Source: an uncultured Porphyromonas sp. (lineage in GTDB: Bacteria; Bacteroidota; Bacteroidia; Bacteroidales; Porphyromonadaceae). Taken from it: 64,000 nucleotides of DNA. The stretch spans positions 1 to 64,000 of the forward strand of contig UQBE01000001.1 in assembly GCA_900539155.1 (NCBI GenBank). The letters are read 5' to 3'. Numbering within the stretch: the stretch's first letter is position 1; each line of letters starts with the position of its first letter. Below the pieces are notes generated by a model. That model did not search any database. It was given only the letters and a program-made list of their open reading frames with translations, and was not told the DNA's origin. A program made the translations under genes and the position numbers. Positions 58,658 through 64,000 of the stretch are shown here, piece by piece.

Positions 58658-59430
58658 AGCAAGCTACTCTTAAAGATAAAGAGCGTAATCGAAAAGCCCC
58701 ACCCGATACACCCTATCAGCAGGAAAGCCTCTACAAGCCTTGAGAAGCCCGTCTGTATGTACCCCTCCACGATGTCTATCACACCATTGATGAGCGGCAC
58801 TCCAGGCACTAGGTAGAGTACGCTCGTCGTCAGAGCGATCTCACTATCTGTATTGAAGATCAGAGAGATGCTCGTGCAGAGCGATGCCACAAAGGCTGAC
58901 ACCATAAAGGCTATATAGTGGTTTACATGCTCCTGGATCAACTTCTGCTTGCAGATGAACCCCACGACCGTAGCCCAAAAAACGATACCCATAGCTGGCA
59001 AATCGCCTCCGAAAAGCCGACAAAATGAAGCGTTGGCCAGCCCTACTAAGATCAATACAAACAGCGGGTGGGTACGCGGCGCAGCCAGTATCTGCTCATA
59101 CCGCTCACGTGCCTCGTCCAGCGTCAGATGCTCATCGACTACCTCCCAGCTCAAGGCACTCAAACGGGCGTTGTGCTCGAAGCTGATAGGTAGTGGTGGA
59201 ATAGCCCCCTCAATAGCAAAAAGAGCATTGCTCTTAGGATCGTACAGCTTGATCAGTACCCCCTTCTGTACCATCATCGTCACAACGGTATATCCGTAGC
59301 TCTCGCCTATGCGCTGCGTACAGCGCACGACACGAGACGTGTGTACGCCACAGCCCATCATATGTGTCGCATAGGCTGAGAGAAAGGTCCCGACAGCCTT
59401 CAGACTATTACCATGAAGATCGTTTTCCAT
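58654..59430 (-). CDS. Threonine/serine exporter, large subunit (ThrE N-terminal/DUF1212-like)
   Basis: A 258-residue protein. The N-terminal ~110 residues are soluble and contain the family's LSAYATHMMGCGVHTSRVVRC start. The C-terminal part has four to five helices with FCRLFGGDLPAMGIVFWATVVGF and VPGVPLINGVIDIVEGY, matching the DUF1212 family. It leads the operon with the ThrE_2-like and a third membrane gene. -7 box at 59578-59585. Confidence 0.82.
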   Translation of the reverse strand: MENDLHGNSLKAVGTFLSAYATHMMGCGVHTSRVVRCTQRIGESYGYTVVTMMVQKGVLIKLYDPKSNALFAIEGAIPPLPISFEHNARLSALSWEVVDEHLTLDEARERYEQILAAPRTHPLFVLILVGLANASFCRLFGGDLPAMGIVFWATVVGFICKQKLIQEHVNHYIAFMVSAFVASLCTSISLIFNTDSEIALTTSVLYLVPGVPLINGVIDIVEGYIQTGFSRLVEAFLLIGCIGWGFSITLFIFKSSLL

Positions 59431-59577
59431 AGTCTTTCTTCTCTGAGAGTCAGTTTAAGCACCATCACCAGCAGTGCACCTGACTCCGCAATGAATGTAT
59501 GTTTTCGTTCCCCCAGTGTCATAACCCATCCACAGAGTATGTGTGACCACCTGCTGATAAGCTTGTGCACTAGACTG

Positions 59578-59585
59578 CAAAGGTA
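59578..59585 (-). promoter_or_regulatory. Candidate -7 box of the ThrE operon
   Basis: CAAAGGTA (TACCTTTG on the minus strand), 148 bases before the 59430 start. A heptamer tract (59590-59615) lies directly upstream. Confidence 0.45.
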
Positions 59586-59618
59586 CGAATTTAGAGGTTA
59601 GAGATTAGAGACCAGAGC

Positions 59619-59707
59619 TGACGCATTATAAATGCTTTGTCGAGCCTGTTGACTCTTGCAACAGTCTCAAGCGAGGAATAGATGAGGTTACTATATATAA
59701 TGTGTCC
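59619..59707. repeat. ~81-bp inverted-repeat element, copy B
   Basis: TGACGCATTATA at the start and TATAATGTGTC at the end are inverted. The interior matches copy A (AATGCTTTGTCGAG; GCGAGGAATAGATGAG) except that a 27-bp mini-element replaces about 20 bases of its centre. Confidence 0.72.
59642..59668. mobile_element. 27-bp palindromic element without target duplication
   Basis: GAGCCTGTTG...CAACAGTCTC, one base off the family form. Flanks TTGTC and AAGCG do not match, and about 20 bases of the host element are missing, so it came here by a rearrangement or its duplication was lost. Confidence 0.65.
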
Positions 59708-59767
59708 GCTCTGCCCTCTAATATCTAACTTCTAACCTCCCCCCTCCCCGATCACTCTGATAAGAAG

Positions 59768-60014
59768 GGACCTCGCGAGAGGTCCGACGCATCGTAGCCG
59801 TCGGTCGGAGGGGCAAAAAGCCCCGAACGACCGATGGATAGGCGAACGTGGTAAAAAGTCGACCCCTTGTGGGTCGGACTAAGCGAAGACGCAGTCCCAG
59901 TCCGACCATCCACACTGGGGCGGTCGCTTGCTTCGTATGGCATTCCTACCCTCCAGTCGTTCGGGCCTGTGCCCCTCCGACTGGGGGCTACGATGCGTCC
60001 GACCGCAAGCGGTC
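59768..60014. repeat. Symmetric ~247-bp structured intergenic element
   Basis: It is opened by the hairpin GGACCTC-GCGA-GAGGTCC (59768-59785) and closed by GACCGC-AA-GCGGTC (60001-60014). Just inside are 14-bp perfect inverted arms GACGCATCGTAGCC (59786-59799) and complement (59986-59999), extending imperfectly through GGAGGGGC/GCCCCTCC to about 45 bases. A hairpin GTCGACCC/GGGTCGGAC is near 59860-59880. It could be a MITE or a structured RNA; open frames are incidental. Confidence 0.65.
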
Positions 60015-60182
60015 GTCTCCTCTCTAATCTCTGCAAATCGGCTACTCGTCCCGATGGGACACAACGGTGGCTCTTGACTGGTAACGATGATGTAGGGGCG
60101 CACGGGAATGTCTAGTGGGAGGGCGTCCGTCCCCGTTAAGCTTTACAGCGTTCAGGCTACAACCTCCCGGTCGTTCTACAAC

Positions 60183-60352
60183 GGACGCACCGACCGTGCG
60201 TCCCTACACGGCGACGTGGGGGATGACGGACGCACTATGACTCGAGGCTAGCCGTGACTGAACCCTGTAGGGACGCTCGGTCTGAGCGTCCGTCCCCGTT
60301 AATACCTCGATGCTGTAACTTTTGACACAACGGACGCACAGACCGTGCGTCC
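60183..60352. repeat. Cluster of REP-like 21-bp palindromes
   Basis: Three palindromes of the form GGACGCWC...GWGCGTCC at 60183-60203, 60271-60291 and 60332-60352, with a further half at about 60391-60403 and a repeated TCCGTCCCCGTTAA at about 60127 and 60289. The gap 59431-60783 (1353 bases) has no gene and is built of such repeats. Confidence 0.7.
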
Positions 60353-60419
60353 CTACAGGATTCGTTTTGCTTTGACGGGGACGTGGGGCTGTGCGTCCCT
60401 ATAAAGGGTTACTCGTCCC

Positions 60420-60452
60420 CTCTAACCACTAACCTCTAACTTCTAATCTCTA
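60420..60452. repeat. Heptanucleotide TCTAACY tract
   Basis: Units CTCTAACCACTAACCTCTAA and on, ending 16 bases before the triple-hairpin element, as at 21880 and 37967. Confidence 0.75.
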
Positions 60453-60467
60453 TTTCCCCTCTTTTTT

Positions 60468-60641
60468 CGAATATCCACGTGGAGAATCTCAAATCTCCAC
60501 GTGGATAATTTTTATTTTCCACGTGGGCGTGATTCATTTCCTCCGAAGTTTTATTTGATTCCTCCGAGGAATTTTTTCTTCCCCACGTGGAAAATAAAAA
60601 TTATCCACCTGGATATTTCGAAATATCCACGTGGAAATCCG
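60468..60641 (+). repeat. Triple-hairpin CCACGTGG element, copy 4
   Basis: Full 174-bp copy. Hairpin 1: ATCCACGTGGAGA...TCTCCACGTGGAT (13-bp perfect arms). Hairpin 2: TTTTTATTTTCCACGTGG with exact complement at about 60583-60600, enclosing CCTCCGAAG and CCTCCGAGGAA. Hairpin 3: CCACCTGGATATTTCGAAATATCCACGTGG. It lies between divergent genes. Confidence 0.88.
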
Positions 60642-60783
60642 TTTTTCCCTCAGACGAAGCGTTGATGTGGCTTTGAGCTTGTTGGAGGAGCTCCACTAGA
60701 AGTGTCGTACAATCAAGAAAAAAACGTAACTTGCGACTGGAATCAATCCATAAAAACTTAAAGCCAATCAAGACCGTACAACT

Positions 60784-61830
60784 ATGAAACTCTCCAATGT
60801 AATCGCAGCTACACTAGTCGTCCTCCTTACTAGCTTTGGGGGCGTATTAGCTCAGGAGTCACAGCCCACTCCTAAGACGCATCCGACCATCCCGACCATA
60901 CAGGCAGGAGCCAAGTGGCATTTGTTGAGAAGGGATCTGTACATTGTAGATGAGCCTAATGCCACCTCGACCGCCTTGGAGCGGCACGTGACGTTTGACG
61001 CTTCGACAGAAACCTTCGAACTAGACAAAATCAAAGAGGTAGATGGGAAAAGCTACTTTGACATAGGAAAACACCAATTTCGTGAGAATCTATACGTCCG
61101 AGAAGATCTAGACAAAGGGAAGATCTATCTACGTTGCAACTTCCGAGATGATAATAAGGTTGATGGGCAGCCTGCGGAGGTAGTCCTCTTTGACTATAAT
61201 TATAAGGTCGGTGACACTGTGAGAGTCTACTCGGGATATGATAATGATGAACGACTCTCCTGGGACTATGAACAGGGAGCTTTGGGATGGATGCGCCCTA
61301 TGCTCCTACGAGTGATCGATATTCGTACGAGAGAGATGCTGGGAGCAAACCGCATAGTGTACACGCTCGAGAGAGTACTTCTAGCGAGTGACAAGCCACG
61401 CTCCTCTCTAGAAGTTTACCAATGGATTGAGGGTATTGGGTACTCCTTTGGTTTTTTGTTTAACAAAGAGGAACTAGGTGTGGTGCCAGGCTTTACCTAC
61501 CTTGACTACACCCCTCTATGCTACACCTCTCCAACTGGGGATGTATATACATTTCACCCATCAGGGCTATGCGACATCAAGCAAACGAGAGGAACTACAG
61601 CGCCTTTGACTAGAGAATCGCTTGACGTGCAGATAGAGCGAGACCGATTAGGACTGACTATCCGTGTAAATGATGACAAGCATCACGACCTGACCGTTTA
61701 CCGCTCTGATGGCACGGCTCTTGTGGGTACGACCTCCTTCTACGAGAGTTACGCTCTCGCTCTGCCCTGCAATGATGGAGAGAAGATATTCGTTGTAGTT
61801 GATGACGAGACTATACCCTACATCCTATAA
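60784..61830 (+). CDS. Hypothetical secreted protein
   Basis: A 348-residue protein with an N-terminal signal peptide (MKLSNVIAATLVVLLTSFGGVLAQ). The middle is beta-rich without a known motif. The last ~75 residues (LDVQIERDRLGLTIRVNDDKHHDLTVYRSDGTALVG...) loosely recall a type IX secretion C-terminal signal, but the standard conserved residues are not clear enough to call it. It lies alone on the plus strand between the triple-hairpin element and clpB. Codon usage has more A/T than the neighbouring operons, so horizontal gain is possible. Function unknown. Confidence 0.62.
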   Translation: MKLSNVIAATLVVLLTSFGGVLAQESQPTPKTHPTIPTIQAGAKWHLLRRDLYIVDEPNATSTALERHVTFDASTETFELDKIKEVDGKSYFDIGKHQFRENLYVREDLDKGKIYLRCNFRDDNKVDGQPAEVVLFDYNYKVGDTVRVYSGYDNDERLSWDYEQGALGWMRPMLLRVIDIRTREMLGANRIVYTLERVLLASDKPRSSLEVYQWIEGIGYSFGFLFNKEELGVVPGFTYLDYTPLCYTSPTGDVYTFHPSGLCDIKQTRGTTAPLTRESLDVQIERDRLGLTIRVNDDKHHDLTVYRSDGTALVGTTSFYESYALALPCNDGEKIFVVVDDETIPYIL

Positions 61831-61907
61831 GGAGTGATAGTCATATCTTGTGTAAATGAGGAGGGGAGCTAGCTTCTCTCCTCTTTTCCTCTAAGTAGAT
61901 TTATTGC

Positions 61908-62037
61908 CGTCCGATTTCCTCCGAGGTTTTTCCAAAATAGCTCGGAGGAAAAGCTCGATTTCTTCAGAGGAAAGAAAAAATCTTCGGAGGAATCAAACGA
62001 TAAGTCCGAAGAATTTTCTCTCACTTCGCTGGAAAAT
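61908..62037. repeat. Diverged hairpin-rich element related to the triple-hairpin repeat
   Basis: It shares the theme of the 174-bp repeat: CCTCCGAGG motifs, AATCAAACGATAAGTCCGAAG, CGCTGGAAAATAAAAAATC; but CCACGTGG sites are replaced. It lies in the 335-base gap 61831-62165 between convergent genes, which has no gene. Confidence 0.55.
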
Positions 62038-62040
62038 AAA

Positions 62041-62082
62041 AAATCTCCACCGAAGAAATCCTAAATCCTTCGGTGGAGATTT
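62041..62082. terminator. Terminator hairpin between convergent genes
   Basis: AAATCTCCACCGAAG (62041-62055) pairs exactly with CTTCGGTGGAGATTT (62068-62082). It serves clpB (minus), the 60784 gene (plus), or both. Confidence 0.75.
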
Positions 62083-62165
62083 ATATAAGAGTCTACTGAC
62101 GATGGCTTGTTAGCCTTGCAGCAGGGAGATTTATGCTCTATTTCTTGTAGGCACTCAGTGAGTGC

Positions 62166-64000
62166 TTAGTCTAGGAAGATGAGCTGCTTGTCAGCACCTA
62201 CGTCTAGCGTAATAGGCTTCGTGCGCTCTACGGTGCCAGCCAAGAGTGCCTTCGAGAGCTCGTTGAGGACGAGGCGCTGTATGACACGCTTGACGGGACG
62301 TGCACCAAACTCGGGATCGTAGCCCCGCTCGGCTAGCAGGTCGATGGCGGCATCGCTGTAGTGGAGCGTTACGCCATTCTCCTGAAGTGTACGAGCTACC
62401 TTGTCGAGCTGTAGACGTACGATCTGAGCGATCTGAGGCTTGGTCAGCGGCGTGAAGACGATGGTCTCGTCGATACGGTTGACAAACTCAGGACGGATCG
62501 TCTGCTTGAGTAGCGTCTTGACCTCTTCCTCGGTGCGCTCGATGACCTCTTCGCGGTTCTGCTCGTCGATATGCTCGAAGTTGTGACGGATGAGGTCGGA
62601 GCCTAGGTTGCTGGTCATGATGATGATCGTGTTCTTGAAGTTGACCACGTGCCCCTTGTTGTCCGTAAGCCTACCATCGTCCAGTACTTGGAGGAGTAGG
62701 TTGAAGACGTCGGGGTGAGCCTTCTCAATCTCATCAAAGAGCACAACCGAGTAAGGCTTACGCCTGATCGCCTCGGTGAGCTGACCGCCCTCGTCGTAAC
62801 CGACGTAGCCGGGAGGTGCTCCGATGAGTCGAGTTGCGCTAAACTTCTCCTGATACTCGCTCATATCGATACGAGTCATCATGTGCTCATCGTCAAAGAG
62901 ACACTCAGCCAAAGCTCTGGCCACCTCTGTCTTACCGACACCTGTCGTGCCGAGGAAGATAAAGGAACCGATCGGCCTATTGGGGTCCTGCAAGCCTGCA
63001 CGACTACGACGCACCGCATCGGCAATGGCGGTGATCGCCTCCTCCTGACCGACGACACGCTTGTGCAGCTCGGACTCTAGGTTGAGCAGTTTGTCGCGCT
63101 CGCTCATGAGCATACGACTTACGGGGATGCCGGTCCAGCGCGCTACGATGTCAGCGATGTCTTCGGCCGTCACCTCCTCGGTGATTAGGGCCGTGCCAGA
63201 GGCACGCTGCTCGGCTAGCTTCTGATTAATCTGCGCGATCTGATCGTCGATCTCCTTGAGCCTTCCATAGCGTAGCTCAGCCACACGACCGTAGTCGCCT
63301 AGTCGCTCCGCTTTGTCTGCCTCGATAGAGGTTTGTTCACGCTCTACCTTCAGTTGCTGCGCCTCATTGACTAGGTCTTTCTCGCCATGCCACTGAGCAG
63401 CCAGCGCATTGCGCTCTTCCTCTAGATTGGCTATCTGCTTAGAGAGAGCCGCCAGCTTAGGCTCGTCGTGCTCACGCTTGATCGCCTCACGCTCTATCTC
63501 TAGCTGCTTGATACGACGCTCCAGCTCGTCTAGCTCTTCGGGCATCGAGTCTATCTGGATGCGTAGTCGTGCTGCAGCCTCGTCCACAAGGTCGATAGCC
63601 TTGTCGGGAAGGAAGCGGTCGGTGATGTAGCGCGAACTAAGCTGCACGGCAGCCAGTATGGCGTCATCTTGGATACGCACTTTGTGGTGGTTCTCGTACC
63701 GCTCCTTCAGACCTCTCAAGATAGAGATACTGCTCATCTCGTCTGGCTCGTCGACCATTACCATCTGGAAGCGACGCTCGAGAGCCTTGTCCTTCTCAAA
63801 GTACTTGCGGTACTCATCGAGGGTGGTGGCACCGATAGCCCGTAGCTCACCACGAGCGAGAGCCGGCTTGAGGATATTTGCTGCGTCCATAGCACCTTGC
63901 GAAGCTCCTGCCCCGACGAGTGTGTGGATCTCATCGATGAAGAGGATGACCTGTCCGTCGGAAGCGGTCACCTCGTTGACGACCGACTTGAGACGCTCCT
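62166..64000 (-). CDS. clpB: ATP-dependent chaperone ClpB (3' part, cut by window end)
   Basis: The last ~611 codons of a disaggregase; the frame remains open through the window edge at 64000, with [23 protein letters not shown] (first Walker B region) near the edge, so the N-domain and first Walker A are outside. Visible in order: the sensor [23 protein letters not shown], a coiled-coil M domain rich in Glu/Leu/Arg, [19 protein letters not shown] (second Walker A), [27 protein letters not shown] (second Walker B), and [12 protein letters not shown]. It works with DnaK to recover aggregated protein. Confidence 0.95.
   Translation of the reverse strand, partial: ERLKSVVNEVTASDGQVILFIDEIHTLVGAGASQGAMDAANILKPALARGELRAIGATTLDEYRKYFEKDKALERRFQMVMVDEPDEMSSISILRGLKERYENHHKVRIQDDAILAAVQLSSRYITDRFLPDKAIDLVDEAAARLRIQIDSMPEELDELERRIKQLEIEREAIKREHDEPKLAALSKQIANLEEERNALAAQWHGEKDLVNEAQQLKVEREQTSIEADKAERLGDYGRVAELRYGRLKEIDDQIAQINQKLAEQRASGTALITEEVTAEDIADIVARWTGIPVSRMLMSERDKLLNLESELHKRVVGQEEAITAIADAVRRSRAGLQDPNRPIGSFIFLGTTGVGKTEVARALAECLFDDEHMMTRIDMSEYQEKFSATRLIGAPPGYVGYDEGGQLTEAIRRKPYSVVLFDEIEKAHPDVFNLLLQVLDDGRLTDNKGHVVNFKNTIIIMTSNLGSDLIRHNFEHIDEQNREEVIERTEEEVKTLLKQTIRPEFVNRIDETIVFTPLTKPQIAQIVRLQLDKVARTLQENGVTLHYSDAAIDLLAERGYDPEFGARPVKRVIQRLVLNELSKALLAGTVERTKPITLDVGADKQLIFLD

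Larger units (their letters stand above)
59590..59751. repeat. Inverted heptamer tracts bracketing an ~81-bp inverted-repeat element
   Basis: TTAGAGGTTAGAGATTAGAG (59591-59610) and, in opposite orientation, CTCTAATATCTAACTTCTAA (from 59717) flank element copy B. The same bracketing by inverted tracts is seen around the triple-hairpin element at 21925. Confidence 0.65.

Noticed and set aside
59752..60115. Several short frames in the 59.4-60.8 kb gap
   Set aside because: They arise from GC-rich palindromic repeats and share no protein family features.
59431..60783. A tRNA or known small RNA gene in the large gap
   Set aside because: No cloverleaf with a CCA end, nor RNase P, tmRNA or SRP core sequences were recognised by eye; a covariance search would be decisive.

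Overview
The window reads as a chromosomal segment of a Bacteroidota bacterium, most likely a Porphyromonas or close relative (species not determined). The evidence is the promoter form (TAnnTTTG boxes at about -7, with no strong Shine-Dalgarno sequences) and the gene families present: DUF2723, DUF4837 and DUF4878 proteins, and a radical SAM/lipoprotein pair of a kind known from this lineage. About 60 genes are supported. Most lie in long minus-strand operons separated by repeat-rich gaps. No rRNA, tRNA, CRISPR array or full insertion sequence was seen.

Layout. 0.4-1.8 kb: three small envelope-type proteins (YtxH-like, holin-like, basic protein). 2-5 kb: a plus-strand operon ending in a TolC-type channel. 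5.1-8.3 kb: class I fumarase and glyA. 8.7-12.6 kb: a five-gene minus operon of two lipoproteins, a radical SAM/SPASM enzyme, queG and a BASS-type transporter. 12.7-14 kb: rpsF-rpsR-rplI. 14.3-21.8 kb: an operon with an AddA/RecB-like helicase-nuclease, a membrane protein, pdxA, a DUF4837 lipoprotein and a cold-shock-like protein. 22.3-26.2 kb: a small Ala-rich lipoprotein, a YiiX-like cysteine hydrolase, three tandem DUF4878 lipoproteins and aspA. 26.5-37.3 kb: a nucleoside phosphorylase, a PD40 protein, panE, lpdA, gpmA, a 1090-residue DUF2723 membrane protein, a YeiH-type exporter and a LysE-type exporter. 38.8-51.8 kb: a 12-gene corrinoid cluster running from an ABC importer (BtuFCD-like) through CbiJ-CbiD, CbiA, a phosphatase-CobU fusion, CobT, CobS, a second phosphatase, CbiP and a CobD-like aminotransferase to CbiB. 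52.2-56.9 kb: rsmG, an MBL hydrolase, gcvP and mscL. 57.4-59.4 kb: a split ThrE-type exporter plus one membrane protein. 60.8-61.8 kb: a secreted protein. 62.2-64 kb: the 3' part of clpB, cut by the window edge.

Metabolic links. glyA, gcvP and lpdA belong to glycine/one-carbon metabolism. aspA and fumarase interconvert aspartate, fumarate and malate. The corrinoid cluster couples import with late cobalamin assembly; most of the corrin-ring methylation genes are not in this window.

The most unusual content is the non-coding repeat landscape. (1) A 175-bp MITE-like element occurs twice, each copy with terminal inverted repeats and a perfect 5-bp target duplication. (2) Its first 27 bp, which is itself a palindrome, also occurs alone several times; two of these have perfect 5-bp duplications, suggesting very small mobile units. 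(3) An ~81-bp inverted-repeat element occurs three times. One copy has been invaded by both of the others, and another copy shows the empty site. (4) A 174-bp element of three successive CCACGTGG hairpins occurs three times in full plus partial and diverged copies, usually beside heptanucleotide (TCTAAYY) tracts. The radical SAM/lipoprotein operon is the best candidate for an uncharacterised protein-modification system.
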